NCBI GenBank assembly: GCA_937139335.1
Contig: CAKZPN010000027.1
Coordinates: forward strand, 244,818 to 308,817
Direction of reading: 5' to 3'
Length of the DNA stretch: 64,000 nt
DNA from: an uncultured Roseicyclus sp.
GTDB lineage: Bacteria; Pseudomonadota; Alphaproteobacteria; Rhodobacterales; Rhodobacteraceae
Numbering within the stretch: position 1 is the first letter of the stretch; each line of letters begins with the position of its first letter. This document shows, piece by piece, positions 46,337 through 53,802 of the stretch. Below the pieces are notes generated by a model. It was given only the letters and a program-made list of their open reading frames with translations. It ran no database searches and was not told the origin of the DNA. The translations under genes were made by a program, and so were the position numbers.

Positions 46337-47169
46337 TGCAACCGTTGAAAATCGGCGCGGCCCTGATGGTCGCCGACCTTCCCACGTACCGCGACTGGCT
46401 GATCGCGGATCAGCGCGACCTCGAGGTGCAGGATTTCCTGCTGCCCGAGGTTCTGCTGGGCGACTGGCAGGGCCGCGTGGCCGAGGCGAAACGCCTGCTC
46501 GACGGGTTCGAGGGTCGGCTGGGCATCCACGGGCCGTTCTACGACCTCGCGCTCGACACCGCCGACCCGGAAATCGCGCCCATCGTCGCGCGCCGCTTCG
46601 TGACCGGGGTGGAGGCCGCCGCCGCGCTCGGCGCGACGCAGATGGTGATACATTCCCCCTATACGACCTGGGATTGGTTCAATTTCGGCAACAATCCCCG
46701 CGAGGGTAACAGCCCCTCCGCCGCCGAGCGCAAGATCGAGAAGGTCCACGCCACGCTCGGCGGTGCCGTCGCCCGCGCCGAGGCCGAGGGCGTCACGCTG
46801 GTGATCGAGAACATCGAGGATATCGAGCCCGGCTTCCGCCGCGACCTCGCCGCCAGCTTCGCCTCGGACGCCGTGCGGCTCTCCATCGACACCGGCCATG
46901 CGCATTACGCCCACCACGCCACCGGCGCGCCGCCGGTCGATTATTTCGTGGTGGATGCGGGCGCGATGCTGTCCCATGTCCACCTGCAGGACGCGGACGG
47001 TTTCGCCGACCGCCACTGGCCGCCCGGACGCGGCACGGTGAATTGGCACGCGGTCTTCCGCGCCATCGACGCCCTGCCCCAGCGCCCGCACCTGGTGCTG
47101 GAGATGCGCCATGCCGCCGACATCCCGGCGGCGATGGCCTGGCTGGAGCGGGAAGGTCTTGCCTGCTGA
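46336..47169 (+). CDS. TIM-barrel sugar-phosphate isomerase/epimerase-like protein
   Basis: A 277-residue xylose-isomerase-like TIM barrel. Metal-ligand regions of this fold are visible: LGIHGPFYDLAL, MVIHSPYTTWDWF, VTLVIENIEDIEP, LSIDTGHAHYAHH and LSHVHLQDADGFADRH. It starts one base inside the phnM stop, so it is translationally coupled and probably acts on a ribose-phosphate intermediate of phosphonate breakdown. This role is inferred from position only. Confidence 0.8.
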   Translation: MQPLKIGAALMVADLPTYRDWLIADQRDLEVQDFLLPEVLLGDWQGRVAEAKRLLDGFEGRLGIHGPFYDLALDTADPEIAPIVARRFVTGVEAAAALGATQMVIHSPYTTWDWFNFGNNPREGNSPSAAERKIEKVHATLGGAVARAEAEGVTLVIENIEDIEPGFRRDLAASFASDAVRLSIDTGHAHYAHHATGAPPVDYFVVDAGAMLSHVHLQDADGFADRHWPPGRGTVNWHAVFRAIDALPQRPHLVLEMRHAADIPAAMAWLEREGLAC

Positions 47170-47197
47170 GGCCATAAACAACCGCGGCGCGCGGCGC

Positions 47198-48364
47198 TTA
47201 CGCCACCCGCGCGCCTGCCGACCAGACCCCGCGCAACACCGGCACGCCATCGACCAGCCGGAAGCGGATCGCGTCGGCGCGCATCCCTTCCGCCAGCATC
47301 CCCCGGTCCAGCAATCCCGACGCATGCGCCGGCGCGCGGCTGACGGTGGCGATGGCGCGGGGCAGATCGCCCCAGAGATCGCCCAGCAGCACCGCCGCGT
47401 AGAGCAGCGCCGCCGGCACGTAGTCCGACGACACGATGTCGAGCAGCCCCGCCTCCGCCAGCGCCAGCGCCGAGACGTTGCCGGAATGCGACTCGCCCCG
47501 CACCAGGTTCGGCGCGCCCATCATCACCGCGATGCCGTGCTGGCGGCAGGCGCGCGCGGCCTCTTCGGTCGTCGGGAACTCCGCCAGCGCGATGCCATGT
47601 GCGGCCGAGCGCGCGACATGGCCCACCGTGGTGTCGTCGTGGCTCGCCAGCACGGACCCCAGCCGCTGCGCGGCGTCGACGGCCGCCGTCTCATGCGCCT
47701 CGCGCACCGAAGCGCCCAGCGCCTGTCGCGTCGCGACATGGTCCTGGAACGTTTCCTCCGACAACCCGTGCTTGCCCTTCATATATGTGGCATACTGCCC
47801 GATATCGGCAAACTGGCGCTGCCCCGGCGTGTGGTCCATCAGGCTCAGGATGCCGACGCGGTCCTCGGGCCCGAACTGGTCCAGCTCGTCGGTCAGGAAC
47901 TGCGAGCAGATCTCGGCGCGCAGGTGGATGTGGTGGCTGATCTTCAGCGCCCCTGCCGCGCGCATCGCCAGGAGCTCGTCGGCCAGGTCGCGGGCGTAGC
48001 GCGGCAGGCCGACATTGCCCTTGCCCTCGATCGACCCCACGCGGATCGCGTCGAAGACGGTGGTGATGCCGCAGGCGGCAAGCTCCGCATCATGGGCGAC
48101 GATGGCGGGCTTGTGCGGCCAGTGTGCCGAGGGGCGCGGCCGGATATGCCGCTCCAGGTTGTCGGTGTGGAGCTCGACCAGACCCGGCGCCACGATGTCG
48201 CCGCCGCAATCGACCGCGCCCGCGGGCACACCCGGACCCGGCGCGATCTCCACGATCTCGCCACCCTTCAGCGTCATGCGCCCGGTCATCTCGCCGTCGG
48301 GCAGGATCAGGCGGGCATTGGCAAGCGTGAGCGTGTCAGGCATCAGGGGGTGGTCCTTGGGCAT
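47198..48364 (-). CDS. phnM: Alpha-D-ribose 1-methylphosphonate 5-triphosphate diphosphatase (PhnM copy 2)
   Basis: A protein of about 388 residues with canonical PhnM motifs: GLVELHTDNLERHIRPRPSA, GITTVFDAIRVGS, SLMDHTPGQRQFADIGQY, LASHDDTTVGHV and SSDYVPAALL. Because its HTDNLE motif is intact, this is the better candidate for the classical step. Starts at 48364 and 48343 are both plausible; the latter has an AAGGA site. It converges with the TIM-barrel gene and diverges from DUF1045 with about 25 bases between starts. Confidence 0.92.
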   Translation of the reverse strand: MPKDHPLMPDTLTLANARLILPDGEMTGRMTLKGGEIVEIAPGPGVPAGAVDCGGDIVAPGLVELHTDNLERHIRPRPSAHWPHKPAIVAHDAELAACGITTVFDAIRVGSIEGKGNVGLPRYARDLADELLAMRAAGALKISHHIHLRAEICSQFLTDELDQFGPEDRVGILSLMDHTPGQRQFADIGQYATYMKGKHGLSEETFQDHVATRQALGASVREAHETAAVDAAQRLGSVLASHDDTTVGHVARSAAHGIALAEFPTTEEAARACRQHGIAVMMGAPNLVRGESHSGNVSALALAEAGLLDIVSSDYVPAALLYAAVLLGDLWGDLPRAIATVSRAPAHASGLLDRGMLAEGMRADAIRFRLVDGVPVLRGVWSAGARVA

Positions 48365-48389
48365 GTCAGTCTCGGATCGGGAGGATGGA

Positions 48390-49076
48390 ATGGACAGGTT
48401 CAATCGCTACGGGATCTACGTGGTGCCCGAGGGCGCGCTCTACCGCGCGGGTGCCGATTGGCTGGGCTGGGACAGCGTCGCGGGCAAGCCGGTCGCGCAG
48501 CCCGATCTGCCGGGCCTGCCCCTCGAACCCGACACCCTGACCGCCACGCCGCGTAAATACGGGTTTCACGGCACGATCAAGCCGCCTTTCTTCCTCGCCG
48601 ACGGCACCGACGTGCAGGGGCTGGACGCCGCCGCGCGCGACTTCTGCGCGACGCAGACGCCCGTGACCATCCCGCGGCTCGAGATCCGCCGACTTGGCGG
48701 TTTCGTCGCGATGGTGCCCGCCGCCCCCTCCGAGGCGCTGTCCGCCTTGGCCGCGGCGAGTGTCGAGGCGCTGGACCCGTTCCGCGCCCCGCCCGGCGAG
48801 ACGGAGCTGGCCAAGCGCCGCAATTCCGGTCTGAACGACCGGCAGGAGGCGCTGCTGGCGCGCTGGGGCTATCCCTATGTGATGGAAGAATTCCGCTATC
48901 ACATGACCCTCACCGGAAACCTGTCGCATGACGCGGCCGAAACCACGCGCGACGTCCTCATCCCGCATTTCGCCCCGCACATGCCCGAGCCCTTCGTGAT
49001 CGACAGCCTGTGCCTGATGGGCGAGGACGCAGAGGGGCGGTTCCACCTCGTCCACCGCTACACCTTCTCCGGGTAA
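48390..49076 (+). CDS. DUF1045 phosphonate-operon protein, 2H-phosphoesterase-like
   Basis: A 228-residue protein of the DUF1045 family (TIGR03223 type), regularly found beside phnN. It has two H-x-T motifs, FHGT at residues 59-62 and YHMT at 170-173, the hallmark of 2H phosphoesterases that open cyclic phosphodiesters. No phnP gene is in the window, so it could open the ribosyl 1,2-cyclic phosphate produced by C-P lyase (inference). The ATG at 48390 is chosen because MDRFNRYGIYVVP matches the family start. Its 3' end overlaps phnN (minus strand) by 19 bases. Confidence 0.88.
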   Translation: MDRFNRYGIYVVPEGALYRAGADWLGWDSVAGKPVAQPDLPGLPLEPDTLTATPRKYGFHGTIKPPFFLADGTDVQGLDAAARDFCATQTPVTIPRLEIRRLGGFVAMVPAAPSEALSALAAASVEALDPFRAPPGETELAKRRNSGLNDRQEALLARWGYPYVMEEFRYHMTLTGNLSHDAAETTRDVLIPHFAPHMPEPFVIDSLCLMGEDAEGRFHLVHRYTFSG

Positions 49077-49603
49077 AGCGCCCTGAGCGCGGTGGTCACC
49101 GCGCGGTCGAGCCGGCCGGAATTGTCGATCTCGGTCACCACCAGCCCCGGCGGAAACTCCGGCGCGGCGCGGGCAAGACGGCGCGCGATCTCGGTCCGGT
49201 TCTCGCGGCCGCGCGCGGCCAGCCGTTCGGCCAGCACCTCGGGCCGCGTCGTGATGTGCAAGACGTGCAGCGTCGGGAACACCCTGGCGGCGCGGGCCAG
49301 CATGCCGCGCGACAGGTTCGCCAGCGCGTCGCGCCCGCGGTCCAGCACGTCATGCACCTCGCGCGGGATGCCGTAGTTCAACCCGTGCGCCTGCCAGTGC
49401 AGCGCGAAATCGCCACCGGCAGCGCGCGCGGCGAAGAGCGCGGGACTGATGCCGTCGAACTCCTCGCCCCCGGCGGTGGAGGCACGGGTGATGACGCGGC
49501 GGACCCGGTGCAGGTCCGGGCGCGCGACGCACATCGCCTCCATCACGCTGTCCTTGCCGACGCCCGACGGCCCCACGACCGCGATGAACCGCCCCTTTGT
49601 CAT
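49058..49603 (-). CDS. phnN: Ribose 1,5-bisphosphate phosphokinase
   Basis: A 181-residue guanylate-kinase-fold enzyme that turns ribose 1,5-bisphosphate into PRPP, closing the C-P lyase pathway. The P-loop is VVGPSGVGKDSVM near the N-terminus, followed by RRVITRASTAGGEEFDGIS and a lid-like RGRENRTEIARRL. The start overlaps the phnL stop (ATGA). A longer frame is open upstream inside phnL but is not coding. Confidence 0.9.
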   Translation of the reverse strand: MTKGRFIAVVGPSGVGKDSVMEAMCVARPDLHRVRRVITRASTAGGEEFDGISPALFAARAAGGDFALHWQAHGLNYGIPREVHDVLDRGRDALANLSRGMLARAARVFPTLHVLHITTRPEVLAERLAARGRENRTEIARRLARAAPEFPPGLVVTEIDNSGRLDRAVTTALRALYPEKV

Positions 49604-50280
49604 GACATCCCCGGCGTGAAATCCGACACGTCGATCTCGTGGTCGGCGACGCGGCGGCGCGCCTCGAGGTCGTGGAAAATGCCGACGATGGCGGCACCCC
49701 CCGCCTTCGCCTCCTCGATCAGGCTCAGCACGGTTTCGCGGTTGGTGGCGTCGAGGCTGGCGGTCGGCTCGTCGAGCAGCAGCGCCGGGTAGGCATGGGC
49801 GAACCCGCGCGCGATGTTGACCCGCTGCTGTTCGCCGCCGGAAAAGGTGGTGGGCGACAGGGACCAGAGCGTTTCGGGGATGCGCAGCCGCGTCAGCAAC
49901 TCGCGCGCACGGTCCAGCGCCTCCGCCTCCGGCCGGCCGATGGCGAGCAGCGGCTCGGCCACCACGTTCAGCGTCGGCACACGCGGAACGACGCGCAGGA
50001 ACTGCGACACGTAGCCCAGCGTCTCGCGCCGCAACGCCAGGATCTCGCGCGGCTCGGCCTGCGTGATGTCGAGCCCGCCGATGCTGACGCTGCCGCCCTG
50101 CGCCAGATAGTTGCCGTAGAGGATGCGCATGACGGTGGATTTCCCCGCCCCGCTTTCGCCGGTCAGCGCCACGCATTCGCCGGGCATCACGGTAAACCCC
50201 GCGCCCTCGATGACGGGAATGACCGCGCTGCCCTGGTTGTGCAGCGTGAAGGATTTGGCGAGGTGTTCGACATGGATCAT
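49600..50280 (-). CDS. phnL: C-P lyase system ATPase-like subunit PhnL
   Basis: A 226-residue ABC-type ATPase domain without membrane partner: Walker A TGESGAGKST, signature FSGGEQQRVNIARGF, Walker B LLLDEPTASLD and FHDLEARRRVADH at the end. PhnL is required for C-P lyase function together with PhnGHIJK. I chose the ATG at 50280 (MIHVEHLAKSF), with AAGGA before it. The corA-like gene sits immediately upstream, an unusual place. Confidence 0.9.
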   Translation of the reverse strand: MIHVEHLAKSFTLHNQGSAVIPVIEGAGFTVMPGECVALTGESGAGKSTVMRILYGNYLAQGGSVSIGGLDITQAEPREILALRRETLGYVSQFLRVVPRVPTLNVVAEPLLAIGRPEAEALDRARELLTRLRIPETLWSLSPTTFSGGEQQRVNIARGFAHAYPALLLDEPTASLDATNRETVLSLIEEAKAGGAAIVGIFHDLEARRRVADHEIDVSDFTPGMS

Positions 50281-50296
50281 CGCAGGTCCTTGCAAC

Positions 50297-51253
50297 TCAG
50301 AGCCAGCCGCGCCGGCGGAAATACAGCAGGGGCAACCCCGCCGAGGCGAGCATCAGCCCGAGCGCGACCGGGTAGCCGAAGGGCCAGGCCAGCTCGGGCA
50401 TGTGGGCGAAGTTCATGCCGTAGATCGAGGCCACCAGCGTCGGCGGCAGGAAGGCAACGGCGGCGACCGAGAAGATCTTGATGATGGCGTTCTGCTCGAT
50501 GCTGATGAGCCCCAAGGCCGCGTCGAGCAGAAAGGCCGTCTTCTGCTGCAGATATCCTGCCTGTTCGGCAATCGTCCGAATGTCGCGCGACTGGGTCTTC
50601 AGCTGCGGCTTCAGGCCCTTGTCATTCTTGCGCGTGTCGATCACGGGGACGAGGAAGCCCAGCATCCGCTCCATCGTGGTGAGCGACTCGCGCAGATGCA
50701 TGATCTTGCGCTCGCCCTTGCCAATGTCGCGCAGCGCGGCGCGGTAATCCTCGGTCTGGAGCGGCTCGGTCGAGAAGATCCGCCCCGACACCGCGTCGAT
50801 GTCGCGCCCGGTCTGCTCGGTGATGTCGGCGAGCCGGTCGATGATTTCTTCCAAAAGCCCGAACAGCACTGCCCCCGCGCTTCCGCAGCCCTGCGGCGCC
50901 TGCCCCGCCTTGCCCGGAAAGGTCGAGAACGGGCGCGGGTCGTGGTGGCGCACGGTGACGAGACGATCCTCCAGCAGCAGGAAGGACACCGGCCCGACGG
51001 TCATGTTTCCCGCGTCTGCCTGCGCGGGCAGGAGCACGGTCATCACCGGCACGCCGCCCTCGAAATAGAGCCGCGACGATTGTTCGATCTCCTCCTGATC
51101 CTCCCGCGTCGGCAGCGGCACGCCCAGAAGGGCCGACATCCGGTCCAGGTCCTCGGGCGTGGGCCGCACGAGGTCGGCCCAGATCACCCGCTCGGGGCCG
51201 TCGAACGCCGCCACCCGGTCCAGCGCCGGTCCCGCTGCTGCATAGAGGTTCAT
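50297..51253 (-). CDS. CorA-family metal-ion channel embedded in the phn operon
   Basis: A 318-residue CorA-type protein: large N-terminal cytoplasmic domain, then two C-terminal membrane helices around KIFSVAAVAFLPPTLVASIYGMNF and FGYPVALGLMLASAGLPLLYF. The GMN filter motif is intact in YGMNF. It should carry Mg2+, Ni2+ or Co2+. The ATG at 51253 is preferred (AAAGGA site) over the TTG at 51259. It lies between phnK and phnL on the same strand, with short gaps, so it is very likely co-transcribed with the C-P lyase genes. Confidence 0.88.
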   Translation of the reverse strand: MNLYAAAGPALDRVAAFDGPERVIWADLVRPTPEDLDRMSALLGVPLPTREDQEEIEQSSRLYFEGGVPVMTVLLPAQADAGNMTVGPVSFLLLEDRLVTVRHHDPRPFSTFPGKAGQAPQGCGSAGAVLFGLLEEIIDRLADITEQTGRDIDAVSGRIFSTEPLQTEDYRAALRDIGKGERKIMHLRESLTTMERMLGFLVPVIDTRKNDKGLKPQLKTQSRDIRTIAEQAGYLQQKTAFLLDAALGLISIEQNAIIKIFSVAAVAFLPPTLVASIYGMNFAHMPELAWPFGYPVALGLMLASAGLPLLYFRRRGWL

Positions 51254-51278
51254 CGGCAAGGGTCCTTTCCGCGCGCGC

Positions 51279-52049
51279 TCACACCTGCAGGACCGAGCTG
51301 ACGAGCAGTTGCGTGTAGGCCGCCTGCGGGTCGTCGAGAACCTGGTCGGTCAGTCCGGTCTCGATCACGTGGCCATCCTTCATCACCATCAACCGGTCGG
51401 CGAGCAGCCGCACCACGGCCAGGTCATGCGTCACCACGATCGCGCTCAGCCCCATCCGCCGCACCAGCCCCCGGATCAGGTCCAGAAGCCGCGCCTGCAC
51501 GCTCACATCCAACCCGCCGGTCGGCTCGTCCATGAACACCAACCGGGGCCCGGTCACGAGGTTCCGCGCGATCTGCAACCGCTGCTGCATGCCGCCCGAG
51601 AAGGCCGAGGGGCGATCGTCGATCCGACTCTCGTGGATCTCCACCCGGTCGAGCCAGTTGGTGGCGCTCTCGCGGATCTCGCCGTAATGGCGCGCGCCGA
51701 CGGCCATCAGCCGTTCGCCCACGTTGCCGCCCGCCGAAATCCGCATCCGCAAGCCGTCGCGCGGGTTCTGGTGGACGAAGGCCCAGTCGGTGCGGCCAAG
51801 CATCCGCCGCTCCGGCTCCGACATCTGCAGCACGTCGCGCGGCCCCTCGGCGCGGGTGTCGAAGATCACCTGCCCCCGGTCGGGCGGCAAATGCCCGGCA
51901 AGGCAGTTCAGCAGCGTCGACTTGCCCGAGCCGCTTTCGCCCACGATCCCCAGCACCTCGCCCGGCCAGAGCGTGAAGGACACGTCGGTGCAACCGATCC
52001 GCCCGCCATAGGTCTTGGTCAGTCCCTGCACATCCAGAAGCGGTGTCAT
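51279..52049 (-). CDS. phnK: C-P lyase system ATPase-like subunit PhnK
   Basis: A 256-residue ABC-type ATPase, similar to the oligopeptide ATPases: Walker A GESGSGKST, signature FSGGMQQRLQIARNL, Walker B LVFMDEPTGGLDV, and switch His in VVTHDLAVV. PhnK docks on the PhnGHIJ core. The start at 52049 overlaps the upstream phosphatase stop (ATGA). Confidence 0.92.
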   Translation of the reverse strand: MTPLLDVQGLTKTYGGRIGCTDVSFTLWPGEVLGIVGESGSGKSTLLNCLAGHLPPDRGQVIFDTRAEGPRDVLQMSEPERRMLGRTDWAFVHQNPRDGLRMRISAGGNVGERLMAVGARHYGEIRESATNWLDRVEIHESRIDDRPSAFSGGMQQRLQIARNLVTGPRLVFMDEPTGGLDVSVQARLLDLIRGLVRRMGLSAIVVTHDLAVVRLLADRLMVMKDGHVIETGLTDQVLDDPQAAYTQLLVSSVLQV

Positions 52050-52618
52050 ATCGCGGTCCATTCCGTCAGATTGCCCATGGTGGCGCGATCAAAGGCGAAC
52101 CAGCATCCCCCGCCGGGGTGCGGCTGGCCCGCGTCGCGCGTGATCTCCCGCCCCGCGAGACGGCACCGCAAGAGCGCGCCGACCCCGCCATGCGCCACCA
52201 CCAGCAGGTCGCCCTCGGGCGCCTCGGCCATCGCCGCGTGCACGGCGCTCACGATCCGGTTTTGTGCCGCGCGCGCCGGTTCCCAGCCGAGGACCGAGTT
52301 TTCCGGCTCGGCAAAGAACCTATCCACGACGGGCCAGAACTCCTCGGGCGGCAGGTAGCCCGTCGCGCTGCGGTCGTTCTCGCCCATGTCGGCGCGGCGC
52401 CTGGGCGTCAGGCGCAGACGCTCCGCCGGCGCGGCGGCGCCCTCCATGGCCTTGCGCTCCTCGCTGCTATAGATCGCACGGACGCTGTCGAGCCTTTCAT
52501 CGGCCGCGAACGCCTCGTGCCGCTGCCGGCCGGTCGCGCTCAGGCCCCACTCCGGCACGGGCACGGCGGGGTCGATCTCCACCTCGGCATGGGTCAGGAA
52601 GATGACGCGCGCGATCAT
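52046..52618 (-). CDS. Histidine-phosphatase-family protein with an altered RHG motif
   Basis: A 190-residue phosphoglycerate-mutase-like protein. The catalytic motif, normally RHGE, reads FLTHAEVE here (His10), so the conserved Arg is Thr. The second histidine region is intact: VVAHGGVGALL. It starts inside the phnJ stop (ATGA) and ends inside the phnK start, so it is tightly embedded in the C-P lyase operon. I infer dephosphorylation of a ribose-phosphate intermediate; the changed motif means activity should not be assumed. Confidence 0.82.
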   Translation of the reverse strand: MIARVIFLTHAEVEIDPAVPVPEWGLSATGRQRHEAFAADERLDSVRAIYSSEERKAMEGAAAPAERLRLTPRRRADMGENDRSATGYLPPEEFWPVVDRFFAEPENSVLGWEPARAAQNRIVSAVHAAMAEAPEGDLLVVAHGGVGALLRCRLAGREITRDAGQPHPGGGCWFAFDRATMGNLTEWTAI

Positions 52619-53457
52619 GCCGCCTGCCCCTCCTGCGCCGCGCGCCGCCCGGCGCAGTAATCGGTGTCGGAACACACGAACATCCGCGTTCCCTGGTCGT
52701 CGGTGATGACCTCGTCGAGATAGGTGTGATCGGCCCCGCACAGCGCGCAATCGTGCAATGCGCGCGACGGCTCGAACGGGTAATCCTCGAAATCGAGGCT
52801 CACCACCTTTGTATACGGCGGCACGGCATAGATGCGCTGCTCGCGCCCCGCGCCGAACAACTGCAACGCCGCGCTTTCGAGTTTGGGGTTGTCGAACTTC
52901 GGGATCGGGGATGGGTCCATCACGTAGCGCCCCTCCACCTTCACCGGGTAGGCGTAAGCGGTGGCGATCTCGCCGTGGCGGCTGATGTCCTCGTAGAGCT
53001 TCACATGCATCAGCCCGTAATCCTCCAGCGCATGCATCTTGCGAGTCTCGACCTCGGAGGGTTCGAGAAACCGCAGCGGCTCGGGGATCGGCACCTGGTA
53101 GACGAGGATCTGGTCCTCGCCCAGCAGCGTCTCGGGGATGCGGTGGCGGGTCTGGATGATCGTCGCCTCGGTGGTCTTTTCCGTCACCGCCACCTGCGCC
53201 GTCTTCTCGAAGAACTTTCGGATCGAGACGGCGTTGGTGGTGTCGTCGGCGCCCTGGTCGATGACCTTCAGCGTATCCTCGGGCGTCAGGCAGGCCGCCG
53301 TCACCTGCACGCCGCCGGTGCCCCAGCCATAGGGCATCGGCATTTCCCGGCTCGCGAAGGGCACCTGGTACCCCGGCACCGCGACGCCTTTGAGGATCGC
53401 GCGGCGGATCATCCGCTTGGTCTGCTCGTCGAGATAGGCGAAATTGTAGTCAGACAT
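52615..53457 (-). CDS. phnJ: Alpha-D-ribose 1-methylphosphonate 5-phosphate C-P lyase
   Basis: A 280-residue radical SAM-type enzyme that breaks the carbon-phosphorus bond to release methane or another alkane and the cyclic ribose phosphate. The cysteines for the Fe-S cluster and catalysis are at the C-terminus: CALCGADHTY and FVCSDTDYCAGRR. Family segments AYLDEQTKRMIRRAILKG and YGWGTGGVQVTAACL are also present. It follows phnI after a small gene on the opposite strand. Confidence 0.96.
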   Translation of the reverse strand: MSDYNFAYLDEQTKRMIRRAILKGVAVPGYQVPFASREMPMPYGWGTGGVQVTAACLTPEDTLKVIDQGADDTTNAVSIRKFFEKTAQVAVTEKTTEATIIQTRHRIPETLLGEDQILVYQVPIPEPLRFLEPSEVETRKMHALEDYGLMHVKLYEDISRHGEIATAYAYPVKVEGRYVMDPSPIPKFDNPKLESAALQLFGAGREQRIYAVPPYTKVVSLDFEDYPFEPSRALHDCALCGADHTYLDEVITDDQGTRMFVCSDTDYCAGRRAAQEGQAA

Positions 53458-53497
53458 GCGTCACCTTTTCGCCGAAATCCCCTGCGATCGTCGCGCC

Positions 53498-53800
53498 ATG
53501 GGACGTTTGATCTTCGCCATCGCCTGGACGGCCCTCACGGCGTCCTTCGCGCTGTTCAACACCGCGCCGGATCTCGACGGCGGGGACCGGGCGGTCTTCA
53601 TCGCCTTGCCGATCTTCGGCGCGATCTTCACCGTGTTCATCTGGCTCGACTGGCGACGCCGGCGCAGCCTGCGCACCGAGATCGTGGGCGGCGTAACCGT
53701 CTATGTCTGGACCGACCTTGCCGGGCGCGAATGCCGCTCCGAGAGGGACCCGACCCCGGATTGGGGCGACGGTGACGGCGACGGGGACGGCGGCGACTAG
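53498..53800 (+). CDS. Small two-helix membrane protein on the opposite strand between phnI and phnJ
   Basis: A 100-residue protein of unknown function. Two membrane helices are likely (LIFAIAWTALTASFALFNTA and AVFIALPIFGAIFTVFIWLDW), followed by RRRR and a soluble tail ending in Asp/Gly repeats. It lies on the plus strand between phnJ and phnI, which are on the minus strand. Its coding-like codon use (G/C at third positions) and exact fit in the gap support a real gene, yet no ribosome site is obvious. Confidence 0.55.
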   Translation: MGRLIFAIAWTALTASFALFNTAPDLDGGDRAVFIALPIFGAIFTVFIWLDWRRRRSLRTEIVGGVTVYVWTDLAGRECRSERDPTPDWGDGDGDGDGGD

Positions 53801-53802
53801 GC

